A stretch of 14,923 nt of DNA from JAACPR01 sp964598245 (GTDB lineage: Bacteria > Patescibacteriota > Minisyncoccia > Phycocordibacterales > JAACPR01), in NCBI GenBank assembly GCA_964598245.1, contig CAZRAX010000012.1, forward strand, positions 1-14,923, written 5' to 3'. Under the pieces are notes generated by a model. The model had not been told where the DNA came from. It did not search any database and was given only the letters and a program-made list of their open reading frames with translations. A program made the position numbers and the translations under genes. The first letter of the stretch is position 1; each line of letters opens with the position of its first letter. Of the stretch, positions 1-7,189 are shown piece by piece.

Positions 1-48
1 GTAATGTGTTTAGCCAAGGTGTACTAATTAACCCATCTCATTAGGAAA
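1..48 (+). rRNA. rrl: 23S ribosomal RNA, 3' end only (partial)
   Basis: The first bases align by eye with the conserved 3' end of bacterial 23S rRNA: the segment around 13-35 resembles the E. coli stretch GAGCTAACCGGTACTAATGA. The gene begins upstream of the window. The exact 3' end cannot be fixed because the 5' partner of the terminal helix is not visible. A 5S gene follows about 70 bp later, as in a standard 23S-5S order. Confidence 0.8.
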
Positions 49-80
49 TCTGAATACCATATTTTAGTTTAAGTGTGGAA

Positions 81-108
81 ATACAATTTCTTGATTGTAT
101 GTTTTTTT
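81..108 (+). terminator. Terminator-like hairpin with T7 tract in the 23S-5S spacer
   Basis: ATACAA (81-86) can pair with TTGTAT (95-100) around an 8-nt loop, followed by G and seven T (102-108). This looks like an intrinsic terminator, but the stem is only 6 bp with one G-C pair, so it may be weak or a processing structure. Part of the same T tract can instead pair downstream of 5S. Confidence 0.35.
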
Positions 109-243
109 AGAGCTTTGTGTTTTGGTGGTTTATCGCTGGTGATACACCTGTTTACATTCCGAACACAGAAGTTAAGACCAGTTGAGCCGATGATACTCTT
201 TAGGGGAAAGTAGGTAGCCGCCAGAATAGAGAGCTTTAAAAAA
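103..243 (+). other. Processing stem flanking 5S rRNA
   Basis: Bases 103-115 can pair with 231-243 in a 13-bp helix: six T-A pairs, then A-T, G-U, A-T, G-C, C-G, T-A, U-G. It encloses the whole 5S rRNA. Precursor stems flanking rRNAs are usual substrates for RNases that release them, so this is a likely 5S maturation stem. It shares T103-T108 with the terminator-like hairpin just upstream, so the two cannot form at once. Confidence 0.5.
119..227 (+). rRNA. rrf: 5S ribosomal RNA
   Basis: A complete 5S rRNA of about 108 nt. The conserved loop B/C sequence CATTCCGAACACAGAAGTTA is present around 154-173, and the loop E/helix IV region GGGGAAAGTAGGTAGCCGCC is at about 203-222. The terminal helix I forms between about 119-129 and 217-227, with G-U pairs. 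It lies directly downstream of the 23S 3' end and upstream of a protein gene on the same strand. Exact ends are uncertain by one or two bases. Confidence 0.93.
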
Positions 244-245
244 TA

Positions 246-261
246 TGTTATAATTTTAGTA
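246..261 (+). promoter_or_regulatory. Extended -10 promoter, leaderless type, for the 254-aa membrane protein
   Basis: TG-t-TATAAT at 246-254 is a perfect extended -10 element. No convincing -35 is seen. The hexamer is followed by 7 nt and then the ATG at 262, so transcription should start at or next to the A of the start codon. The mRNA would then be leaderless, which fits the lack of a Shine-Dalgarno sequence. Confidence 0.65.
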
Positions 262-1026
262 ATGGCTTCGTGGGGAACAAGAAGAAGAAATATCATTATC
301 ACTATTTTCATTTTGATAGTTGTTTTTGTTGTTGGTTTTTTTCTATTCTCAATTTTTTATGAAAACCCCACTTGTTTTGATGGAAAACAAAATGGTGATG
401 AACAGGGAATTGATTGCGGTGGTAGCTGTACAATGTTGTGTACTAGTAATGTTTCTGATCCATTTGTTTATTGGACAAGATTTTTTGAAATAGGACCAAA
501 TATTTATAATGTTATTGCTTATGTTGAAAATCGAAATCCAATGGCTGGTGCTGACAATGTTGATTATTCATTTAGATTATATAATCGAGAAGGTGTTATT
601 ATTAAAGAAAAAAGTGGAACTGTTGACCTTAAACCAAATCAAATTACGCCGATTATTGAAAATAATTTAAATACTTTGGAACAACCAGCAAACAGGGTTA
701 CTTTTAACTTTACAGAAAAAATTGACTGGATAAGACAAGAACCACTTGAAAATTTAATTACAATTTCTGATCAAAATTTATTTGAGGTTGATGGGCTTCC
801 TCGTGTTACTGCCAATGTTTTGAATAACACTCTGGAGACTTTGAAAAATACTAAATTCGTTGTAATTATCTATGATATTGAGGGAAATGCTGTTGGTTCT
901 TCAAACACTATTATTCCAATTTTACTAAAAGGTCAAAGTCAAAAGATTATTTTTACTTGGCCAAGTCGTTTTGCAAAAACAGGAACTCGTTTTGAAATAA
1001 TTCCTGTTTATGATTTTGGTAATTAA
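262..1026 (+). CDS. Membrane-anchored protein with Cys-rich DGxxNGxExGxDCGG motif
   Basis: The 254-aa protein has a basic N-terminus (TRRR, residues 6-9) and one hydrophobic segment at about 10-32, with no obvious cleavage site, so it is probably a signal anchor with the rest outside. Just after the membrane lies a motif with C38, C52, C56 and C60 around DGKQNGDEQGIDCGG (40-54). Such Asp/Asn/Gly/Cys motifs recur in bacterial surface proteins and may be calcium-binding or disulphide-stabilised, but no biochemical function can be assigned. The remainder (about 65-254) looks like one or two beta-sandwich domains with alternating hydrophobic strands. The gene has its own leaderless-type promoter and overlaps rodA by 17 nt, so the two are probably co-transcribed and may act together in envelope growth (inference). 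Confidence 0.8.
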   Translation: MASWGTRRRNIIITIFILIVVFVVGFFLFSIFYENPTCFDGKQNGDEQGIDCGGSCTMLCTSNVSDPFVYWTRFFEIGPNIYNVIAYVENRNPMAGADNVDYSFRLYNREGVIIKEKSGTVDLKPNQITPIIENNLNTLEQPANRVTFNFTEKIDWIRQEPLENLITISDQNLFEVDGLPRVTANVLNNTLETLKNTKFVVIIYDIEGNAVGSSNTIIPILLKGQSQKIIFTWPSRFAKTGTRFEIIPVYDFGN

Positions 1027-2149
1027 AAGCTTCCAAAAATTTTTCTCCAACATTGACTGGATTATAGTTGGTGCGGTTTTACCGGTAGTTGGTTTTGGTC
1101 TTGTAACAATGAATTCTTTTGTTGATACAACATCTTTTTTTGAAAAACAATTGATTTGGTTGACTGTTTCTCTGGCCATTTTTTTTATTTTTAGTTTAAT
1201 TGATTTTAAATTTCTTAGAAGAACCCAGGTCATTATTTGGCTTTATTTTTTGGTTGTTTTACTTTTAGTTAGTTTATTTTTTTTCGGCTCGGTTTATAAA
1301 GGTTCACAAAGTTGGTTTAATCTTGGGGGTTTTTCTTTTCAACCATCTGAATTAGCAAAATTAGTCGTTGTTCTTGTTTTGGCTAAATATTTTTCTCGTC
1401 GCCATGTAGAAATAAAAAATATTCGGCATGTCTTGGTTTCAGGAGTCTATGCTTTTATTATTTTTTTATTGGTTGCTTTACAACCAGACTTTGGATCAGC
1501 TTTAATTATTTTTATGATTTGGCTTGGAATGGTTTTTGTTTCAGGAATTTCTAAAAAACATTTAATTTCAGTTTTTCTCGTTGGAACGATTTCTTTTTTG
1601 GGGCTTTGGAACTTTGCTTTTCAAGATTATCAAAAAGATAGAATTATGACTTTTCTAAACCCATTGACTGATATACAGGGTGCTGGTTACAACGCTTTTC
1701 AATCAACTGTTGCTGTTGGATCGGGTCAAATGCTTGGTAAGGGGATTGGTTATGGAACTCAATCAAGATTAGAATTTTTACCAGAATATGAAACGGACTT
1801 TATTTTTGCGGCATTTTCTGAAGAATGGGGTTTTGTCGGTGTTTTAATTTTCTTTATTTTATATTTGACTTTAATTTGGAGAATTTTAATTAATACAATT
1901 TATGGGGCAACTAATTTTGAAATGTTTTTTGGAATTGGGTTAACGATTCTTTACATGAGCCACTTAATTATTCATGTTGGAATGAATGTTGGTCTTTTGC
2001 CAGTTACTGGGCTAACATTGCCTTTTATGAGCTACGGAGGTTCTAATCTTGTTTTATCATTTGCTGGGCTTGGTATTTTAATGTCAATGAGAAAATACAA
2101 TAGGGCAACTCATAAAGATATTTCTCAAAATGAATTTGTTGGAATTTAG
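1010..2149 (+). CDS. rodA: Rod-shape-determining protein RodA (SEDS peptidoglycan glycosyltransferase)
   Basis: This 379-aa polytopic protein of the SEDS family polymerises glycan strands from lipid II during cell elongation. Visible signatures are NLGGFSFQPSELAK (104-117), QPDFGSA (158-164), the YNAFQSTVAVGSG segment (227-239), LPEYETDFIF (257-266) with D263 matching the catalytic Asp of the family, and PVTGLTLPFMSYGGS (331-345) near the C-terminus. About ten membrane segments are expected. The usual His before TDFIF is Glu here. FtsW is the alternative paralogue; start and motif spacing favour RodA. No partner class B PBP is in the window. The ATG at 1010 overlaps the upstream gene, and no Shine-Dalgarno is visible. 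The stop overlaps that of the convergent glycosyltransferase gene. Confidence 0.92.
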   Translation: MILVIKSFQKFFSNIDWIIVGAVLPVVGFGLVTMNSFVDTTSFFEKQLIWLTVSLAIFFIFSLIDFKFLRRTQVIIWLYFLVVLLLVSLFFFGSVYKGSQSWFNLGGFSFQPSELAKLVVVLVLAKYFSRRHVEIKNIRHVLVSGVYAFIIFLLVALQPDFGSALIIFMIWLGMVFVSGISKKHLISVFLVGTISFLGLWNFAFQDYQKDRIMTFLNPLTDIQGAGYNAFQSTVAVGSGQMLGKGIGYGTQSRLEFLPEYETDFIFAAFSEEWGFVGVLIFFILYLTLIWRILINTIYGATNFEMFFGIGLTILYMSHLIIHVGMNVGLLPVTGLTLPFMSYGGSNLVLSFAGLGILMSMRKYNRATHKDISQNEFVGI

Positions 2150-3270
2150 TATAATGAAAAAGTTTTTGAAATCATTTGACCAAAATCATTTTGATCATTT
2201 TTTAGTTTCTCTACTTTTTGTTTTTCAAGTTGTTGCTTGATTTTTTCTGTTAAGTCTTCGGTATTTTTTACTTCAAATAGGCAAGCATTAGGATAATCTT
2301 CGACAGCTTCTGGGATACCACCAATCCGACTTGCAACAATTTTTAAATTTGCTTGTTTTGCTTCTAAAATTGCCAAAGCTAGGCCTTCTGATAAAGAGGG
2401 TAGAACAAATAAATCTAAACCCTTTAAATATAATGATGCTTGATCAACAAAACCAAGCAGAAAGAAATTATTTTCTAGTTTAAATTCCCGAATCATTTTT
2501 TCTAAATTTTCTTTTTCCTCTCCGTCACCAAAAACAACAAAGAAAAGATTTGGGTTTGAATCGATTAATCTTTTGGCTGATTTTATTAGAAAATTTATTC
2601 CTTTGATATGATGAAGTTCCGCTATTGTCCCTATAATTTTAATTTTAGGGTCTGGATTCTTTTTTATTTTTTGGAAAATAAATTCTCTAGCAATTTCGTT
2701 TGATAAAAAATTTACTGGTTTAATAGAATTTTTAATTACAATAATTTTATTTTTAAACAAAAAAGAGAAGGGAATTTTTAATATTTGTTTTTTAACATTC
2801 TCGGAAACTGCAATTGATTTATGTGAGAGGATTATTGTCAAAAAATAGATTTTTTTGATGATTATTTTTGAAAGAAAACTTCGATTTTCATTAAAAGCTA
2901 GCCCATGAATGGTAAAAATTATCTTTGGGACAAAACAAATTCTAGCAGCCAATCCACCAATCCCGCCGATTTTAGAACTATTCAAATGAATTATATCTGG
3001 TTTATACTTTCTAATTAGCTTAATTATTTCAAAAAATACTTTTAGATCCGATAAGATATTGATATTTTTTTTCAGAGATTTTATTGTGGTTGTTCTAATC
3101 CCTGCTTTTTGCAATTTTTCTTTTAAAATTCCATTACCTCCAAGAGCAACAGTTATATCTAACCCATTATTTTTAATTTCCGATGATAATTCCAAAACAT
3201 ATTTCTGGGCACCACCAAAATTTGATTTAGTAATTATTTGCAGAACTTTTCTTTGCCTTTTTAATTTCAT
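2146..3270 (-). CDS. Glycosyltransferase family 4 (GT-B) protein
   Basis: A 374-aa retaining GT-B glycosyltransferase predicted to move a sugar from an activated donor onto a surface-glycan or glycolipid acceptor. The N-terminal lobe carries the GGAQ acceptor-side motif at 19-22. The C-terminal lobe has the KG of HHIKG (about 220-224) and the donor-binding EX7E motif with E295 and E303 in SEGLALAILE, followed by a GGIPE segment (317-321). I chose the ATG at 3270. The reading frame stays open to 3408, but that extension would cover the divergent promoter and the start of the neighbouring gene, and the family alignment begins with KVLQIITKS. It diverges from the sugar transferase gene over 37 bp, which suggests a shared glycan pathway. 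The exact sugar cannot be read from the sequence. Confidence 0.88.
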   Translation of the reverse strand: MKLKRQRKVLQIITKSNFGGAQKYVLELSSEIKNNGLDITVALGGNGILKEKLQKAGIRTTTIKSLKKNINILSDLKVFFEIIKLIRKYKPDIIHLNSSKIGGIGGLAARICFVPKIIFTIHGLAFNENRSFLSKIIIKKIYFLTIILSHKSIAVSENVKKQILKIPFSFLFKNKIIVIKNSIKPVNFLSNEIAREFIFQKIKKNPDPKIKIIGTIAELHHIKGINFLIKSAKRLIDSNPNLFFVVFGDGEEKENLEKMIREFKLENNFFLLGFVDQASLYLKGLDLFVLPSLSEGLALAILEAKQANLKIVASRIGGIPEAVEDYPNACLFEVKNTEDLTEKIKQQLEKQKVEKLKNDQNDFGQMISKTFSLY

Positions 3271-3307
3271 AAGTATATTATGTGATATAACAAATATAAT
3301 AGTAAAT
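3271..3307. promoter_or_regulatory. 37-bp divergent intergenic region with back-to-back leaderless promoters
   Basis: Rightward: TATAAT at 3295-3300, 7 nt, then the ATG of the sugar transferase at 3308. Leftward, on the minus strand: CATAAT (plus-strand 3277-3282), 6 nt, then the ATG of the glycosyltransferase at 3270. Both genes would make leaderless transcripts. Each promoter's -35 position falls on or beside the other's -10, so RNA polymerase could occupy only one at a time. Confidence 0.6.
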
Positions 3308-4648
3308 ATGCCTGTTGTAAATAAAAAAGAACCCTTAATTTTGTTTCTTGGTGATATATTGTTTTTTGTTATATCTCTTTGGTTAACATTGGTAATTAGA
3401 TATTTCAATTTTCCTAACCAAGATCTGTGGGGAGATCACTTGTACGCTTTTTCTGCTTTGTTTATTTTTTGGTTTATTTCTTTTTATGTTGCTGGTTTAT
3501 ATAAAAAACAAACTTTAATATTACAAAATTCATTACCAAAAATTCTATTCAATACCCAAATCATCAATATTTTTATGGCAGTATTGTTTTTTTATTTTAT
3601 TCCTTATTTTAGTATTGCACCCAAAACAAATTTGTTTATCTACTTAGTTATTTCTTTCGGGTTAATTTATTTTTGGAGATTATATTTGATAAATTTTATT
3701 CTTCGACCGAAAAAACAAAAAGCTATTTTGATTTCACACGGTCAGGTGATGCAAGAATTATCTCATGAAATTAATAACAATAATCGTTACGGAATATTTT
3801 TTTCAGAACAAATTGATTTAGAAATTACAAATCAAGAAATTCTTAATCAAAAAATTACAAATGCTGTTGAAAATCAATCTGTTTCTATTATTGTGACAGA
3901 TTTTAATCATCAAAAGACCGAGGTGGTTTTACCAGAATTGTATGAACTACTTTTTAAAAAAGTACAATTTGTTAATACATATGATTTATATGAGTATCTT
4001 TTTGAAAAAGTTCCATTATCAATGATGAGTTATGGTTGGTTTATTCGAAATATTTCTACTAAAAATCAAATTACTTATGATTTTCTAAAAAGAATTATGG
4101 ATATTTTTATTTCTGTATTTTTGTTTATCCCAAGTCTATTAATCTACCCTTTTGTTATTTTGGCTATTTGGTTAGAAACAAAAAATAATCCTTTTATTGT
4201 TCAAGAAAGAATTGGAAAAGATAATAAAAAAATAAAACTTTATAAATTTAGAAGTATGATTAGTAATGATAAAGGTAAATGGGTTACCAACCAAGATAAT
4301 AGAATTACTAAGGTGGGAAAAATTTTACGTATTAGTAGAATTGATGAATTACCACAACTTTTAAATGTTTTGAAAGGGGACATTTCTTTGATTGGTCCAA
4401 GACCAGATATTATAGGTCTTTTTGATGATTTGAACCAAAAACTTTCTTATTATACAATTAGAAATATTGTAAAACCGGGGCTTTCAGGATGGGCTCAAAC
4501 CCATCAAGAAACGCCACCACATTCATTAGAGGAAACAAAGATTCGCCTTTCTTATGATTTATTTTATATAAAAAATAGATCTTTTGTTTTAGACTTAAAA
4601 ATTGCATTACAAACATTAAAAACCTTAATATCAAGAACTGGAAAATAA
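3308..4648 (+). CDS. Polyprenyl-phosphate sugar-1-phosphate transferase (bacterial sugar transferase family)
   Basis: This 446-aa membrane enzyme should transfer a sugar-1-phosphate from a nucleotide sugar to undecaprenyl phosphate, the first step of a lipid-linked glycan. The layout is WbaP-like: about four membrane segments at 9-32, 43-64, 85-103 and 107-128, a cytoplasmic Rossmann-like region (about 135-230), a further membrane hairpin at about 259-290, and a catalytic PF02397-type domain. Visible motifs are LYKFRSM (311-317), the Asp-Glu catalytic dyad D346-E347 in RIDELPQ, LKGDISLIGPRP (355-366) and KPGLSGWAQ (389-397). The start at ATG 3308 follows a TATAAT box by 7 nt; a longer open frame from 3059 lies inside the divergent gene and is rejected. 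The next gene follows after one base, so the two are co-transcribed. The sugar substrate is unknown. Confidence 0.9.
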   Translation: MPVVNKKEPLILFLGDILFFVISLWLTLVIRYFNFPNQDLWGDHLYAFSALFIFWFISFYVAGLYKKQTLILQNSLPKILFNTQIINIFMAVLFFYFIPYFSIAPKTNLFIYLVISFGLIYFWRLYLINFILRPKKQKAILISHGQVMQELSHEINNNNRYGIFFSEQIDLEITNQEILNQKITNAVENQSVSIIVTDFNHQKTEVVLPELYELLFKKVQFVNTYDLYEYLFEKVPLSMMSYGWFIRNISTKNQITYDFLKRIMDIFISVFLFIPSLLIYPFVILAIWLETKNNPFIVQERIGKDNKKIKLYKFRSMISNDKGKWVTNQDNRITKVGKILRISRIDELPQLLNVLKGDISLIGPRPDIIGLFDDLNQKLSYYTIRNIVKPGLSGWAQTHQETPPHSLEETKIRLSYDLFYIKNRSFVLDLKIALQTLKTLISRTGK

Positions 4649-4649
4649 A

Positions 4650-5762
4650 ATGAAAAATAAATTAAATATCTTAATAACGGGTGGTGCTGGTTACATTGGG
4701 ACAATGCTAGCAGATCAGTTTTCTGATCGTGATGATGTTGGTAAAATTATTTGCATTGACATCGAGTCAAAGCCAAAGTTTTTAGATAATAAAGATAAAA
4801 TTATTTTTATTCAAAAAAACTTATCAGAAAATTGGGAAGATGAATTAGAAAAAATTTGTCAGTTAAATAATCTTGAGATTGATGTTGTTATTCATACAGC
4901 TTGGCAGATTAGAGAGATGTATAGACAGAAAAAAAAGCAGTGGCAATGGAATATTGATGGTTCTGACAAGGTTTTTGATTATGTTTTTTCAAATCCTTCA
5001 GTTAAAAAATTAATTCATTTTTCAACTGTTGCTTCTTATTCAGCAAGAGCAGATAATTCACTTGACCATTTTTATACAGAAGAAGAACCATTTAGAAAAA
5101 GTGATTATTTGTATGCAGAAGAAAAAAGAATCGCCGAAGAACATTTAAAAGAAAAATTTGATGTAGCCAAAGAGGCTTTTAAAATAATGGAAAAACAAGA
5201 GATTGAATCAGTAATACCCCAAGTTTTTATTATTCGGCCAGCAGCAATCACAGGACCAAGAGGAAGATATATGAGGGTTCGTTTTGGTTTACAATCAACT
5301 CTTTCTGGACAATTAAAAGATTCAAAATCAATTTGGCATAAAATAATTAGTAAAATGGTTTCTTTTACACCAATTACCAAAAAATGGGTTAGACAATTTG
5401 TTCACGAAGATGATATAAATGATATTGTTAAACTGCTAACATTCCATGATGTTGAAGGTGAATATGAAATTTTTAATACAGCACCTCCCGGCAAGGTTGT
5501 TTATGGAAAAGATATGGCCAAAGCCGTTGGGAAAAGAGCTATCACCGTTCCGCCTTTGTTGATTAGAATTGTTTTCTTTTTCATGTGGAATTTATCAAGA
5601 GGAAAGATCCCGACATCAAAAGGGGGTTGGAAATCTTACTCATATCCAATTTTAGTTGATGGTTCAAAAATCTCTCAAAAATATGGTTATCAATACAAGA
5701 TGTCTTCTCTAGATGCTTTTACTAAAATTGAAGGACGGTATTCAAAATATGTCAATCGTTGA
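4650..5762 (+). CDS. NAD-dependent epimerase/dehydratase (extended SDR family)
   Basis: A 370-aa extended short-chain dehydrogenase/reductase. The Rossmann nucleotide-binding loop GGAGYIG is at 11-17, the Thr/Ser region FSTVASY at 124-130, the catalytic YxxxK as YAEEK at 155-159, and RPAAITGP at 196-203 matches the substrate-side segment of the family. VHEDDINDIV in the C-terminal half is typical of sugar-nucleotide epimerases/dehydratases. It probably modifies a nucleotide sugar, or another NAD(P)-linked substrate, for the glycan built by the preceding sugar transferase, from which it is separated by one base. An unusually charged insertion lies at about 160-190. Specificity cannot be read from sequence. 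The stop codon is TGA. No strong Shine-Dalgarno is present; GGAAAATAAA precedes the ATG. Confidence 0.87.
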   Translation: MKNKLNILITGGAGYIGTMLADQFSDRDDVGKIICIDIESKPKFLDNKDKIIFIQKNLSENWEDELEKICQLNNLEIDVVIHTAWQIREMYRQKKKQWQWNIDGSDKVFDYVFSNPSVKKLIHFSTVASYSARADNSLDHFYTEEEPFRKSDYLYAEEKRIAEEHLKEKFDVAKEAFKIMEKQEIESVIPQVFIIRPAAITGPRGRYMRVRFGLQSTLSGQLKDSKSIWHKIISKMVSFTPITKKWVRQFVHEDDINDIVKLLTFHDVEGEYEIFNTAPPGKVVYGKDMAKAVGKRAITVPPLLIRIVFFFMWNLSRGKIPTSKGGWKSYSYPILVDGSKISQKYGYQYKMSSLDAFTKIEGRYSKYVNR

Positions 5763-5801
5763 ATTTAAAAGACTTTTAGTGTATTGTGCATAGATATTAT
5801 T

Positions 5802-7187
5802 ATGACAAAAATTAGAATATTAGCATTTTTACTTTTAATCTTAGGTATTTTTACCGGTTTTTTTGTCTACAACACTGAATTTAAAAATCCTACCGATAGT
5901 TTTAAATTCAAATTAGGTCTTGATTTGGATGGTGGAACTCATCTTACATATCGTGCTGATACTTCAGAATTAGAATCTGTTCAGATTGATGAATCAATGT
6001 CAGCACTTCGCGACACCATTGAAAGAAGGGTTAACATCTTTGGTGTTTCAGAGCCGGTTGTTCAAGTAGAAAGTGGTGGTATTTTTTCTGAAAAACAAGA
6101 TGATAATAGATTGATTGTTGAATTGCCTGGAGTAACTGATGTTTCAGAAGCAATTAGACAAATTGGGCAAACTCCAATTCTTGAGTTTCGTTTAGAAAAT
6201 GAAAATGCTACCACGACAGATTTTTTCAGTCTTTTTTCTTCTGTTGATCCTTTTTCAACTTCAACAGAGCAAACTGAACAAATTTTGGCTCAGATTAGAG
6301 ATCGATATGAACCAACGGGATTAACCGGTAGCCAACTAGAAAGATCCAGATTAGTTTTTGATCATTTAACTGGTCAACCTCAGATTGCTCTTGATTTTAA
6401 TTCTGATGGTCAAAACTTATTAAAAGAAATAACTAGAGAAAATATTGGTCGAGTTATGGCTATTTTTCTTGATGGAGCAATAATTTCTGATCCGGTTATT
6501 CAATCTGAAATTATTAATGGACAAGCCATTATTACAGGAAATTTTGCCTTAGAAGAAGCTCGTGATTTAGTTAAAAATTTAAATTTTGGTGCTTTGCCAA
6601 TTCCAATTGAGCTAATTGAAACTCAGACCATTGGTCCGTCTTTGGGTTCTGAAACATTAATGAAGGGAATTGAGGCTTTGTTTATAGCGTTTATTTTGAT
6701 TTTTGCTTTTTTGATTTTTTTCTATCGATTACCTGGATTAATTGCTACGATTGCCCTGTTAATTTATCTTTCTTTAATGTTGGCATTATTCAAATTAATT
6801 CCAGTTACTTTAACTGCATCAGGTTTGGCGGGGTTCATTCTTTCAATTGGTATGGCTGTTGATGCAAATATTTTGATTTTTGAAAGAATAAAAGAAGAAA
6901 TTAAATTAGGATCTAATTTATATGATTCTGTTAAAGAGGGAAGTAAAAAAGCATGGACATCAATTCGTGATGGAAATATAACAAGTATTATCTCAGCAGT
7001 AGTTCTTTACTGGCTTTCTGGAACTTCTGTTGTTCAAGGTTTTGCTCTTGTTTTTGGTATTGGTGTTTTGGTATCAATGTTTACCGCAGTTGTTATTTCA
7101 AAAATGCTATTGCTTTCTCTAAGTGTCAAAAAACCATCACCGCTTTTAGAAAAATTATTTGGAGCTAAAATCTTAAAACAAAAATAA
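5802..7187 (+). CDS. secD: Protein translocase subunit SecD
   Basis: A 461-aa SecD, which works with SecF and SecYEG to pull exported proteins across the membrane using the proton-motive force. It has an N-terminal membrane segment (about 3-24), the family motif LGLDLDGGTHL (38-48), an extracytoplasmic P1-type domain, and a C-terminal set of membrane helices (from about 292). The SecD/SecF signature GMAVDANILIFERIKEE is at 350-366. I chose the ATG at 5802; an in-frame TTG at 5784 would add six residues. A possible promoter is TTGAAT (5759-5764), 17 bp, TATTGT (5782-5787), giving a leader of about 7 nt; this is weak. secF follows after 2 nt. Confidence 0.95.
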   Translation: MTKIRILAFLLLILGIFTGFFVYNTEFKNPTDSFKFKLGLDLDGGTHLTYRADTSELESVQIDESMSALRDTIERRVNIFGVSEPVVQVESGGIFSEKQDDNRLIVELPGVTDVSEAIRQIGQTPILEFRLENENATTTDFFSLFSSVDPFSTSTEQTEQILAQIRDRYEPTGLTGSQLERSRLVFDHLTGQPQIALDFNSDGQNLLKEITRENIGRVMAIFLDGAIISDPVIQSEIINGQAIITGNFALEEARDLVKNLNFGALPIPIELIETQTIGPSLGSETLMKGIEALFIAFILIFAFLIFFYRLPGLIATIALLIYLSLMLALFKLIPVTLTASGLAGFILSIGMAVDANILIFERIKEEIKLGSNLYDSVKEGSKKAWTSIRDGNITSIISAVVLYWLSGTSVVQGFALVFGIGVLVSMFTAVVISKMLLLSLSVKKPSPLLEKLFGAKILKQK

Positions 7188-7189
7188 TT

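Noticed and set aside
3059..3307. Upstream extension of the sugar transferase frame
   Set aside because: It lies antisense inside the glycosyltransferase gene. Family similarity and the leaderless promoter both point to ATG 3308.
3271..3408. N-terminal extension of the glycosyltransferase frame (46 extra residues)
   Set aside because: It covers the divergent promoter and the start of the sugar transferase gene, adds residues not expected in the GT4 family, and the ATG at 3270 has a -10 box right upstream.
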